Assembly: GCA_017432885.1 (NCBI GenBank) | Contig: JAFRIE010000014.1 | Coordinates: forward strand, 1-64,000 | Length of the DNA: 64,000 bases | Direction: 5' to 3' | Source of the DNA: Erysipelotrichaceae bacterium | GTDB taxonomy: Bacteria > Bacillota_I > Bacilli_A > Erysipelotrichales > Erysipelotrichaceae | In this document: one piece after another, positions 15,248-23,076 of the stretch | How the letters are laid out: the number at the start of each line of letters is the position of its first letter | How positions within the stretch are numbered: position 1 is the first letter of the stretch | Notes under the pieces: generated by a model | The model's database searches: none | The model's input: only the letters and a program-made list of their open reading frames with translations | What the model was told of the DNA's origin: nothing | Translations under genes and position numbers: made by a program

Positions 15248-15877
15248 TTATAGTTCTTTATTCAGATAGATTTTTCTGGAGATCCGGTAAGATACGTACA
15301 GCATTGCGATTGTGATCAAAGCGGCCAGATAGATGCCGTACTTCTCCAGGAAGAGGATCAGGGATTCCGGGATCCGGGTCTGAAAGAAAGTTCCTAAAAA
15401 AATGACGATTCCGGAAATGCCGAAACTGACAATAAACAGGGCGATCCTCCCTTTTTCATAACCGAACTTGAAGATGATCGGAAAAAGGATGGAAATCAGC
15501 AGCAGCATCGCTCCTGTGATACCTGCCAGTATCGACAATGAATCCATTAGATTTCCTTCGTGTTTTATGCTTCCGATAAGGAAAGAAAGAAGCAAAGAGA
15601 AAAAGCATGAAACTACTGATAGAACGATAACTGTCACATATTTCCCCTTGACATAGTTTTCCCTTCCTTGAGGCAGAACTGCACCGTAACCGTGCCAGCT
15701 GTTGAAATCGTCATAGCTGAAAGAGGTGAGAAACATCATCAGCAGCATGAAAGGAATAAACAGCGTATAGTCCTGCCCGCCTAGAATACTCATTCCCAGA
15801 TAAAGCACCAGGACGATGTAGAACAGCCTGCGGTTGTTCAGCATCAGATACAAATCTTTCTTAATCATTCCCAGCAT
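15248..15877 (-). CDS. ABC-2-type transporter permease
   Basis: 209-aa integral membrane protein with about six helices and the ABC-2 look ('MIKKDLYLMLNNRRLF' N-terminus, 'DDFNSWHGYGAVLPQGRENYVKGKY' cytoplasmic loop). It overlaps the upstream ATPase gene and is part of a GntR-ATPase-permease operon of the YtrA type, which in Bacillus responds to cell-wall-active antibiotics. The substrate here is unknown. An internal ATG three codons in is an alternative start. Confidence 0.82.
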   Translation of the reverse strand: MLGMIKKDLYLMLNNRRLFYIVLVLYLGMSILGGQDYTLFIPFMLLMMFLTSFSYDDFNSWHGYGAVLPQGRENYVKGKYVTVIVLSVVSCFFSLLLSFLIGSIKHEGNLMDSLSILAGITGAMLLLISILFPIIFKFGYEKGRIALFIVSFGISGIVIFLGTFFQTRIPESLILFLEKYGIYLAALITIAMLYVSYRISRKIYLNKEL

Positions 15878-16730
15878 TTGTTTTTTCTCCTTTCACCATG
15901 ATCAGCATCAGATCCTCAAGCGTGATCTTGTCAATGATGCAGTTTTCGTATTTTTTCCTGCAGACAGTGACATCATTCACCAGTACATCATATTCATAAC
16001 GGTTTCTCTTGAATGCCAGCATGTCTCTCTTTTCCACTTTGTTAAAATCTTCTTCACCGCAGCGCATGATCCCGTAATTGTCAAAAATCTCGTTTCTTTC
16101 TTTATTCAGGATCAGCTTGCCTTTGTCGATAAAGACGATCTGATCGGCGATATGCTCAAGATCGCTGGTGATATGGGTTGACAGCAGTATTGTGTGTTCC
16201 TCGTCTTGAATGAAATCCAGAAACAGATCCAGTACTTCGTTTCTGACGATCGGATCCAGACCGCTGGTCGGTTCATCCAGGATCAGCAGTTTCGGATGAT
16301 GGGACAGAGCCGTGGCGATCTCCACTTTCTTTCTCATGCCCTTGGACATTGTCTTTAGGATTTGATCTCTTTTTATGGAAAAGGAATCCAGATAACGGTT
16401 AAAGAGTTCCGAATCCCAGTTGCCGTATACATCTTTCAGAATCGAATCGATGTTTCCGGGGTTCAGGATCTCCGGAAAAAAACTGTTATCCAGAACGATG
16501 CCGATCTCTTCCTTAACGGATTCAACATCTTTCCCCATGACGCAGATATTTCCATTATCCTTGTTTACCACATTCAGGATCGTCTTGATCAAAGTTGTCT
16601 TTCCGGCGCCGTTCTCGCCAATCAGACCGACGATGATTCCCTGCGGGATGTTAAGAGAAATTTCTCCTAAAGTAAAACCCGGATAGCTTTTTCTAAGATT
16701 TTTTATTTCAATCGCATCCTTCATTTTCAT
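15861..16730 (-). CDS. ABC transporter ATP-binding protein
   Basis: 289-aa ATPase with Walker A 'GENGAGKTTLIKTIL', signature 'TMSKGMRKKVEIA', Walker B 'LLILDEPTSGLDP' and the switch His in 'LLSTHITSDLEHI'. A C-terminal domain of about 80 residues follows. It pairs with the downstream permease and the upstream GntR regulator. The ATG at 16724 has a better SD distance (AGAGG plus 8) than the first ATG. Confidence 0.9.
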   Translation of the reverse strand: MKMKDAIEIKNLRKSYPGFTLGEISLNIPQGIIVGLIGENGAGKTTLIKTILNVVNKDNGNICVMGKDVESVKEEIGIVLDNSFFPEILNPGNIDSILKDVYGNWDSELFNRYLDSFSIKRDQILKTMSKGMRKKVEIATALSHHPKLLILDEPTSGLDPIVRNEVLDLFLDFIQDEEHTILLSTHITSDLEHIADQIVFIDKGKLILNKERNEIFDNYGIMRCGEEDFNKVEKRDMLAFKRNRYEYDVLVNDVTVCRKKYENCIIDKITLEDLMLIMVKGEKTNAGND

Positions 16731-17100
16731 TACCTCTATACATCAGTTCAAAGACATCCAGAATCTCTTTCTTGTCAATATCGAAACGCTCTGCAATCTG
16801 CAGTATCTTGGAGAGATATGCTTCAATATCTTTCTGCGCTTTTTCCTTCGCCAGCTGGGTATTTTTTGGCGCCACATAGCTGCCCTTCCCCTGCCTGGAA
16901 ATGATATAGCCTTCCTGTTCCAGTTCGTCGTAGGCTTTCTTGATCGTCATGACACTGATTTTGATATCCTGTGCCAGATTCCTGATCGAGGGGATCGCTT
17001 CATCTTCTTTCAGATCCCCGTTCATGATCTGTTCAATGATACATTTCTTGATCTGCTGATAGATTGGAACAGAACTGCTGTTACTGATGATCATCTTCAT
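16708..17100 (-). CDS. GntR-family regulator, YtrA subfamily
   Basis: 130-aa regulator with an N-terminal winged helix ('QQIKKCIIEQIMNGDLKEDEAIPSIRNLAQDIKISVMTIKKAYDELEQEGYI') and a short C-terminal helical dimerisation segment, the size of YtrA-type GntR proteins. First gene of the ABC operon. Its promoter is filled with a 10-bp tandem repeat that is probably its own operator, so it is likely an autorepressor released by cell-envelope stress. Confidence 0.88.
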   Translation of the reverse strand: MKMIISNSSSVPIYQQIKKCIIEQIMNGDLKEDEAIPSIRNLAQDIKISVMTIKKAYDELEQEGYIISRQGKGSYVAPKNTQLAKEKAQKDIEAYLSKILQIAERFDIDKKEILDVFELMYRGNENEGCD

Positions 17101-17109
17101 ATCCCGGAC

Positions 17110-17152
17110 CTCTTATGTATAACAGTATATAACAGTATATAACACCTGTCAA
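17110..17152 (-). promoter_or_regulatory. Promoter and tandem-repeat operator of the GntR-ABC operon
   Basis: Minus-strand TTGACA (17147-17152), 17-base spacer, TATACT (17124-17129). The spacer and -10 consist of GTTATATACT repeated in tandem, with a third partial copy. The TATATA-N4-TATATA dyad inside it is a plausible site for the GntR protein. Confidence 0.75.
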
Positions 17153-17165
17153 TAAATCATTAAAC

Positions 17166-17195
17166 TTGACAGCACAAGATATTTTAAGGTAGATT
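17166..17195 (+). promoter_or_regulatory. Promoter of the T-box/trp transporter transcript
   Basis: TTGACA (17166-17171), 18-base spacer, TAGATT (17190-17195). It is back to back with the GntR promoter; the two -35 hexamers are 13 bases apart. Confidence 0.6.
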
Positions 17196-17201
17196 TGAAT
17201 A

Positions 17202-17470
17202 AACCGATGAGAAAGAGTAAGTAAGTCCTGCTGACATGCTTATAGAGAGCCGGCATATGGTGCAAGCCGGTAACATGCACAGAACCGAATGGACTTTCAA
17301 GGGCGAACAGAAACGGGTTTTCCGGAGTATGCAAGACGGGACGGTCCGCCGTGAAAAGGATCAGCATATGTCAGTATGCGTTGAGGTGGATATCTTGAGA
17401 TATCAAGCCAGGTGGCACCGCAGGAAATGATTACATCCTGTCCTAGCATTGTTTAGGGCAGGATTTTTTT
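17202..17470 (+). ncRNA. T-box leader, probable tryptophan specificity
   Basis: A T-box riboswitch. It contains an AGAGAGCCGG segment with its GGTGCAAGCCGG partner, the specifier region GAATGGAC (UGG codon at 17290-17292), the T-box AGGTGGCACCGC (17410-17421) and a terminator. It would sense uncharged tRNA-Trp and permit read-through into the transporter operon. The UGG specifier is read by eye from the sequence context and agrees with the trpXYZ-like genes downstream. The stem I fold has not been computed. Confidence 0.9.
17435..17470 (+). terminator. T-box regulated terminator
   Basis: ATCCTG...CCTA pairs with TAGG...CAGGAT, followed by T7. The 5' arm competes with the antiterminator formed by the T-box sequence. 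Confidence 0.88.
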
Positions 17471-17490
17471 ATCCAGAAGGAGGAAACAGT

Positions 17491-17541
17491 ATGAACAGGC
17501 GATGGCGTAACAAAGATAAGATCTGTCATTTAAATCATTAG
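17491..17541 (+). CDS. 16-codon leader ORF between T-box and transporter genes
   Basis: Tiny ORF MNRRWRNKDKICHLNH with a perfect SD (AAGGAGG, 7-base spacer). It ends 15 bases before the trpX ATG, which has its own SD. It contains one Trp codon and a run of Arg codons. It could be a leader peptide that tunes transporter translation, or simply a small product. Too short to test by homology. Confidence 0.45.
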   Translation: MNRRWRNKDKICHLNH

Positions 17542-17556
17542 AAAAGGAGAAAAAGA

Positions 17557-18582
17557 ATGAAAAGAATAATTAGAATGATGCTTGTTTGTTTTCTGATTCT
17601 AGGAATATCCGGATGTGCTCAAAAGAAAGAAGAAAGCGGTGTAACGGTCTATGATATAGGGATCTGCAACTACGTGGATGACGCTTCACTGAATCAGATC
17701 GTAGATAATATCCGGAATCAGCTGGATGTTTTAGGCAAAGAGAACGGCATAGAATTCCGTATCGATTATCAGAACTGCAATGCCGATGCCGGAATCATGA
17801 ATCAGATCATCAGCGACTTTATTGCAGAAGACAAGGATCTGATGGTGGCAATTGCCACTCCGGTCGCCATGGGAATGCAGGCGGCTACAGAAGAAAAGAA
17901 GATCCCGGTTGTTTTTGCAGCAGTCAGCGATCCGCTAGGTGCCGGTCTGGTTGAATCTTTGGATCTTCCGGGAGACAATCTTTCCGGAACCAGCGATTTT
18001 CTGGATACTTCTGCCGTCTTAAATCTGATCATGGCTCTTGATCCGGAAATCAAAAAAGTCGGTCTATTATACGATGCAGGACAGGATGCTTCTTCGCTGC
18101 CGATTGCTGATGCCAGGAAGATCTTCGCCGATCTAGGAATCGAAATTGTCGAAAAGACGGGAACCAATGTTTCTGAGATACAGCTGGCTGTACAGGCCTT
18201 GATTTCCGAAAAAGTCGAAGCTGTCTTTACACCGACGGATAATACGGTCATGGAAGCCCAGCTGACTATTTACGAAGATCTGATCGAAGCTGGTATTCCA
18301 CACTTCACAGGAGCCGATTCTTTTGCCTTAAACGGGGCATTCCTGGGTTACGGAGTCGATTATGCCAATCTGGGAAAAGAAACCGCAAACATGATATATG
18401 ACGTTCTGGCAAAGGGTGAAAACATCTCCTCCATGCCTGTCAAGACTTTCGACAACGGCACTGCAACAATCAATGCCGAGACTTGCTCGTTGCTGGGTTA
18501 CGACTATGATGAAATCAGTGCACGCTTTGCTCCGTTTTGTACCAAGGTACAGCCGATCCTGACGGCCGAGAGTTTTGATTAA
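17557..18582 (+). CDS. trpX: ABC transporter substrate-binding lipoprotein (TrpX-like)
   Basis: 341-aa lipoprotein: signal peptide with lipobox 'ILGISGC' (Cys20), then an ABC_sub_bind fold with 'PVVFAAVSDPLGAGLV', 'KKVGLLYDAGQDAS' and 'EAVFTPTDNTVM'. Firmicute proteins of this family encoded under Trp T-boxes are predicted tryptophan importers (TrpXYZ). The T-box upstream supports tryptophan or a precursor as substrate. SD AAAGGAGA. It overlaps the permease gene by 8 bases. Confidence 0.85.
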   Translation: MKRIIRMMLVCFLILGISGCAQKKEESGVTVYDIGICNYVDDASLNQIVDNIRNQLDVLGKENGIEFRIDYQNCNADAGIMNQIISDFIAEDKDLMVAIATPVAMGMQAATEEKKIPVVFAAVSDPLGAGLVESLDLPGDNLSGTSDFLDTSAVLNLIMALDPEIKKVGLLYDAGQDASSLPIADARKIFADLGIEIVEKTGTNVSEIQLAVQALISEKVEAVFTPTDNTVMEAQLTIYEDLIEAGIPHFTGADSFALNGAFLGYGVDYANLGKETANMIYDVLAKGENISSMPVKTFDNGTATINAETCSLLGYDYDEISARFAPFCTKVQPILTAESFD

Positions 18583-19495
18583 AATGTCCGGGATCCTGTT
18601 TACTGCCCTGGAATTGGGACTGATCAACGCGATCTGCGTACTTGCCTTGTTCCTAAGCTATCAGATGCTGAATATCTGTGATCTGTCAACGGATGGTTGC
18701 TTCACTTTCGGAGCCTGTGTCGGTGCTGTTACTGCCCTATCCGGCCATCCGTATCTTTCCATACCGGCTGCCATGCTGGCGGGAGCCTTATCCGGTATCA
18801 CGGTCTCCTTCCTGCAGTGGAAGATGGGAATCGATTCTCTGCTTGCGGGCATTATCGTCAATACGGCTTTATACTCTATAAATATAGCTGTCATGGGTAA
18901 TGCTTCTTTAGTGAATCTGAACAAGGCTGAAACTGTTTTTACACTCTTTAGAGATGCATTAAGGAATTCTTTCCTTTCATCTTATTACCGGATCATCGTT
19001 ATTCTGCTGTTTGTTACGGTAATCGTCTTATTTTTGAACTGGTTTCTGAAAACCAAACTGGGCCTGGCAATCAGAGCTACCGGCAGCAATCGGATCATGG
19101 TAGCTTCCAGTTCTGTTGATGCAGATAAAATGACAATGATCGCCCTGGCGGTTTCCGGAAGCATATGTGCCTTGTCCGGATGTCTTTTGGCACAGTATCA
19201 AAAGTCGGCAAACATCGACATCGGTTCGGGAATCTTAACGATTGCTCTGGCCTCCTTACTGATCGGCAGGATCTTCTACCGTCACGACAGCTCTATGGTT
19301 ATCAAGATCTGTGCATCCGTTTTTGGTTCTTTCATTTTCCGGATCATATACGCCTTGTCTTTAAGACTAAACATGCCGGCCTTTATGTTAAAACTGATTT
19401 CCAGTCTGATTGTAGCTCTGGCCATCAGTTTTCCTTATCTGTACCGCAAATATCAGGAAAACAGGCACATGCGCAAGGAGGAAGGAAGATGTTAA
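18575..19495 (+). CDS. trpY: ABC transporter permease (TrpY-like)
   Basis: 306-aa BPD_transp_2/LivH-type permease with about eight transmembrane helices, for example 'GLINAICVLALFLSYQMLNICDLSTDG' and 'LGLAIRATGSN', which precedes the coupling loop. The start overlaps the trpX stop and the end overlaps the ATPase gene by 7 bases, giving a tightly coupled operon of binding protein, permease and ATPase. Confidence 0.85.
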   Translation: MIKMSGILFTALELGLINAICVLALFLSYQMLNICDLSTDGCFTFGACVGAVTALSGHPYLSIPAAMLAGALSGITVSFLQWKMGIDSLLAGIIVNTALYSINIAVMGNASLVNLNKAETVFTLFRDALRNSFLSSYYRIIVILLFVTVIVLFLNWFLKTKLGLAIRATGSNRIMVASSSVDADKMTMIALAVSGSICALSGCLLAQYQKSANIDIGSGILTIALASLLIGRIFYRHDSSMVIKICASVFGSFIFRIIYALSLRLNMPAFMLKLISSLIVALAISFPYLYRKYQENRHMRKEEGRC

Positions 19496-20277
19496 AAATT
19501 GAAAGAATATCCAAGACTTTTGATCCCAACTCTATTAACGCCAAAAAAGCACTGGATGATCTCTCACTGAATGCCCAGGACGGAGACTTTATTACGATCA
19601 TCGGGGCAAACGGTGCCGGAAAGTCTACATTGTTTAATGCGATCGGCGGTTCGTTCTTTGTGGATTCCGGAAGAATTGTACTGGATGATCAGGATATCAC
19701 TTATGTCAAAAGCAATCTTCGCGCCAAGAAAATCGGTCACTTGTTTCAGGATCCTTTAAGTTCAACTGCTCCGGATATGAGCATTATTGAAAACCTCGCT
19801 CTGGCAGGCATGAACAAGGGCCTGTTCTCCAGGATCAGCACAAATGACCGTACTTATTTTCAGCAGAAACTGAAAGAACTGGGAATGGATCTGGAACAGC
19901 GCATGGATACCCCGGTCCGGCTGCTTTCCGGCGGGCAGAGACAGGCATTGGGACTTCTTATGGCTACCGTCAACAAGCCGCAGCTACTGCTTCTGGATGA
20001 GCACACGGCTGCATTGGATCCCGGAAGCGCTGAAAAAGTGATGGAACTGACTTCTAGAGTAGTTGAAGAAAACCACATAACCTGTCTGATGATTACCCAT
20101 GATATGAAAAAAGCGATCGAGTATGGAAATAAGATCGTAATGATGGACCAGGGAAAGATCATTCAGACGATCGATAAGAACAGACAGAAAGATATTACAG
20201 TCGAAAACCTGATTCGTTCTTTCCGAACAAATCAAGGAAAAGATCTGGTAAACGACAGGATGCTGCTGGGATTATAA
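19489..20277 (+). CDS. trpZ: ABC transporter ATP-binding protein (TrpZ-like)
   Basis: 262-aa ATPase from the ATG at 19489, chosen for its SD (AAGGAGG) and the N-terminus 'MLKIERISKTFD'. The frame is open much further upstream but only inside the permease gene. Motifs: Walker A 'GANGAGKSTLFNAIG', signature 'LLSGGQRQALGLL', Walker B 'LLLLDEHTAALDP' and 'MITHDMKKAI'. Note DEHTAALDP, with His instead of Pro, as in the LivF/LivG-like group. Last gene before a strong terminator. Confidence 0.87.
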   Translation: MLKIERISKTFDPNSINAKKALDDLSLNAQDGDFITIIGANGAGKSTLFNAIGGSFFVDSGRIVLDDQDITYVKSNLRAKKIGHLFQDPLSSTAPDMSIIENLALAGMNKGLFSRISTNDRTYFQQKLKELGMDLEQRMDTPVRLLSGGQRQALGLLMATVNKPQLLLLDEHTAALDPGSAEKVMELTSRVVEENHITCLMITHDMKKAIEYGNKIVMMDQGKIIQTIDKNRQKDITVENLIRSFRTNQGKDLVNDRMLLGL

Positions 20278-20287
20278 ACAAATATAA

Positions 20288-20316
20288 ATAAAACGGTCAG
20301 ATGACCGTTTTATTTT
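20288..20316. terminator. Bidirectional terminator, trpZ / trmN
   Basis: AAACGGTCA / TGACCGTTT arms within a longer A/T-flanked palindrome between convergent genes, overlapping the stop codon of the methyltransferase gene. Confidence 0.85.
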
Positions 20317-20975
20317 AGATTGACATATTCACCCCTGCTGATTAGAACCGGCTCGTAAACTTTCAGTTTCGACATTTTGCCGATCTTCAGTTTCAGCAGG
20401 ATACGCAAGGCGTGTCTGGAATGAATATCATGGACATACTGCATCTTCATGATCTTTAGATGATACTGTTTACACATCTCATACAGTTCAGGAAAACGGT
20501 CCGCCTGATAGATCAGATAAACTGTTCCATTGTTTTTAAGAAGTCTTCGGAAAGACCGGAAAAGTTCTTCCAGAGGCAGCATTTCTTCAAACATTGCCTC
20601 CCTGAAATAAGTGTCTTCTGTAACGTTGTTCATCTCAAAAAACGGAGGGTTGCAGACAATGGCATCGACTGGATCAATTTCGAGATCCTGGACTTTTTGA
20701 TGATAAAGATAGTACTGATCTGTATATTTCTTCAGATTCTCATCCGCCAGTTTCAAGGCATCCTCATGGATCTCGACACCATGCAGTTCTTTTGCTCCTT
20801 TCTTATGAGCATACAAAAGAAGCGCTCCGGTGTTGGTTCCGATATCCAAGACACTCTTTCCGATCAGAGGATCTAGAAACATGCCCAGGCAGACCGTATC
20901 GGTATTGACCTTGTAGCGTTCTTCATTCTGAATAAAATCGTAGTCGATATATTTTAATGAATCAGTCTTGTTCAT
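20310..20975 (-). CDS. tRNA1(Val) adenine-N6 methyltransferase-like protein (TrmN6 family)
   Basis: 221-aa SAM-dependent methyltransferase from the ATG at 20975 (SD AAGGAC 4 bases upstream). Motif I is 'VLDIGTNTGALLLYAHKKGA' and the N6-adenine motif is 'NPPFF', preceded by 'VDAIVC'. The N-terminal 'GMFLDP' resembles the 'LLADF' region of YfiC/TrmN6. Probably methylates adenine in tRNA. It overlaps the upstream histidine kinase gene by 14 bases, so it is the last gene of that operon. Confidence 0.82.
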   Translation of the reverse strand: MNKTDSLKYIDYDFIQNEERYKVNTDTVCLGMFLDPLIGKSVLDIGTNTGALLLYAHKKGAKELHGVEIHEDALKLADENLKKYTDQYYLYHQKVQDLEIDPVDAIVCNPPFFEMNNVTEDTYFREAMFEEMLPLEELFRSFRRLLKNNGTVYLIYQADRFPELYEMCKQYHLKIMKMQYVHDIHSRHALRILLKLKIGKMSKLKVYEPVLISRGEYVNLK

Positions 20976-22416
20976 CGTAGTCCTTAGAAAGTTCAAACCA
21001 GAAAGTAGATCCTTCGTTCAGCACAGATGCTACGCCGTATCTGGCCTTATGCACTTCCAGAATCGCCTTGGCGATCGCCAGACCCAGACCGGTTGAATTG
21101 ACGGAACGGTTGAAGTTTTTGTCTACTTTGTAATATCTGTCCCAGATATAAGGCAGAGCCTCCTCGGATATGCCGTTGCCGTGGTCGATGACTTCCACTT
21201 TGACTTTTTCTTCATCCGCATGTTCCCGGATGATGATCGTTGAATCATCATCGGAATATTTCAGAGCATTGGAAAGGAAGTTATAGATAACTTGAGAGAT
21301 TTTAGTCTCATCTGCATAGACGACACAGTCGTCCAGATCCAGAACAAGATTGACATTTTTCTCGTGAATCGCCTGGGAAAGCAGCAGAACAACCTTGTTG
21401 ATACATTCTTTCAGGTCAAAATTATCCCGGTTAAGTTCTATTACGCCAGATTGCAGTTTTGACAGTTCCGACATATCCGTTGCCAGTTTATCCAGATATT
21501 CCGTCTCTTTGATAATGACATCCAGATGTTCATTTCTTTTTACCGGATTCTCTCCGGAAATGTCTTTAATCATTTCCGCGTAAGCCTTGATCATCGTCAG
21601 TGGCGTCTTGATATCATGGGAAACATTGGCGACCAGATCTTTTCTCAAATCATTGACTTTCGAAAGCTTATTGGTAGCGTCGTCCAGTGTGGAAGCCAGG
21701 TCGTTGATTTCCGAAAAGGAATCCGTCTTGAATTCTACGCCATAATCTCCCTGTGCCAGTTTGTTTGCTTCATTTTTCATTTTGACGATCGGCTGGGAGA
21801 TCCTTCTGGCAAGGAATACAGCCAGAACCAGGGCGATCAGAATGACAATTACGGCGATGTAGAAATACTGGTTCATGATGAAATCAATATAGGATTCAAC
21901 TGGTTCCAGCGGCGTATTCAGGATCAGGTAATAGTTGACCAGATTGGTCCGGATCAGTTTGCCATACAGCAGCATTTCAGCTCCGGTGTACTGTGAATTG
22001 ACGATAGCGGAAAGAGGGCTCTCGTGTTTTATTATCTCGATAAACTTTAAAGGGTCCTGATTAATAATGTAGGTCTGTTCCCCCACCGTAACCTGTTTAT
22101 CCAGCATGCACAGCTGGCCTAATGAATCAGGCGGATAATAGATACTCTTTCCGTTTTCATTATAGATGATGGCACAGACGTTGTTGCCGATGATGGTCCT
22201 GCCTACCGATTCGATGTCTTTTTCTGTTACATCGGATTTCAACAGAAGTCCTTCAATCGTATCTGAAATGACATCAATGGTCCTGATGCGGTCATTCCGG
22301 TAATACGGCTTGATTAAAACAACCAGCAGGAAACCCAGCAGAAGCATGATCGATAATGAAAAACCCAGAAAATAAAGCCAGGTTGAAAAACTGATCCCTT
22401 TGAAATTAAACTTCAA
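20962..22416 (-). CDS. Membrane sensor histidine kinase
   Basis: 484-aa kinase with two transmembrane helices (about 12-34 and 183-205) enclosing an extracytoplasmic sensor of about 150 residues. A HAMP domain follows ('ARRISQPIVKMKNEANKLAQGDYG'), then HisKA with the phospho-acceptor His in 'VANVSHDIKTPLTMIKAYAE', and HATPase_c with the N-box 'NFLSNALKYSDD' and G-boxes 'DHGNGIS', 'GLGLAIAK'. It pairs with the OmpR-type regulator just upstream and overlaps it by 11 bases. The stimulus is unknown. Confidence 0.93.
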   Translation of the reverse strand: MKFNFKGISFSTWLYFLGFSLSIMLLLGFLLVVLIKPYYRNDRIRTIDVISDTIEGLLLKSDVTEKDIESVGRTIIGNNVCAIIYNENGKSIYYPPDSLGQLCMLDKQVTVGEQTYIINQDPLKFIEIIKHESPLSAIVNSQYTGAEMLLYGKLIRTNLVNYYLILNTPLEPVESYIDFIMNQYFYIAVIVILIALVLAVFLARRISQPIVKMKNEANKLAQGDYGVEFKTDSFSEINDLASTLDDATNKLSKVNDLRKDLVANVSHDIKTPLTMIKAYAEMIKDISGENPVKRNEHLDVIIKETEYLDKLATDMSELSKLQSGVIELNRDNFDLKECINKVVLLLSQAIHEKNVNLVLDLDDCVVYADETKISQVIYNFLSNALKYSDDDSTIIIREHADEEKVKVEVIDHGNGISEEALPYIWDRYYKVDKNFNRSVNSTGLGLAIAKAILEVHKARYGVASVLNEGSTFWFELSKDYDEQD

Positions 22417-23065
22417 ACTTATACCCCACGCCTCTTACGGTCACGATATATTTCGCATAAGAACCAAGATCTTTTCTGAGCATTTTGATATGTGTATCGA
22501 TCGTCCGATCATCTTCATAAAAGTCAGTTTCCCATACGGCAGAAAGCAGTTTTTCTCTTCCTAAAGCAATGTTTTTATTCTGGACCATATAGATCAGAAG
22601 ATCCAGTTCTTTCGGCGTCAAGGTGAGTTTCTGTCCGTCTGCACTCACGCTTCTGCCGTCAACATCGATCAGCAATCCCTCGAAGGCATACTGACTATTG
22701 GTGTGAACGTGATAACGGTCACAGACCGCCTTGATCCTGGCCATCAGTTCTTTCGGCGAAAAAGGCTTGGTGACGTAATCATCTACACCCAGATCAAACG
22801 AGAAAAGCTTGTCCTCTTCTTCCTGCCTTGCCGATAGCATGATCACCGGGATGTTCTGTATGGCCTTGATCTTTTTGCATGCGGAAAAACCGTCCAGTTC
22901 CGGCATCATGATGTCCAGGATCACACAGTCATAGCTGTTTCCTTGTACCATCTCCACAGCATCTTTGCCGTTGCTGGCCTGGTCGCATTCATAACCGCTG
23001 GCTGCGGCATATTCCGATACAACTTCTCTTATTTTTACTTCATCGTCAACGATCAGGATCTTCAT
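22406..23065 (-). CDS. OmpR/PhoB-family response regulator
   Basis: 219-aa regulator. The receiver domain has the acidic pair 'DDE', phospho-acceptor Asp in 'VILDIMMPELDG' and the Lys of 'VTKPFSPKEL'. The C-terminal winged helix has 'LTLTPKELDLLIYMVQN' and 'VRGVGYKFEV'. SD TAGGAGG. It lies 11 bases downstream of dnaE and is followed by its kinase, so it may be co-transcribed with dnaE. Confidence 0.94.
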   Translation of the reverse strand: MKILIVDDEVKIREVVSEYAAASGYECDQASNGKDAVEMVQGNSYDCVILDIMMPELDGFSACKKIKAIQNIPVIMLSARQEEEDKLFSFDLGVDDYVTKPFSPKELMARIKAVCDRYHVHTNSQYAFEGLLIDVDGRSVSADGQKLTLTPKELDLLIYMVQNKNIALGREKLLSAVWETDFYEDDRTIDTHIKMLRKDLGSYAKYIVTVRGVGYKFEV

Positions 23066-23076
23066 AAATGTTCCTC

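Noticed and set aside
17236-17430. 64-codon ORF in the trp leader
   Set aside because: Overlaps the T-box structure and has no SD; the RNA signal explains this segment.
19165-19488. N-terminal extension of the trpZ ATPase
   Set aside because: Lies inside the permease gene in another frame; the ATG at 19489 has a strong SD and gives the normal ABC N-terminus.
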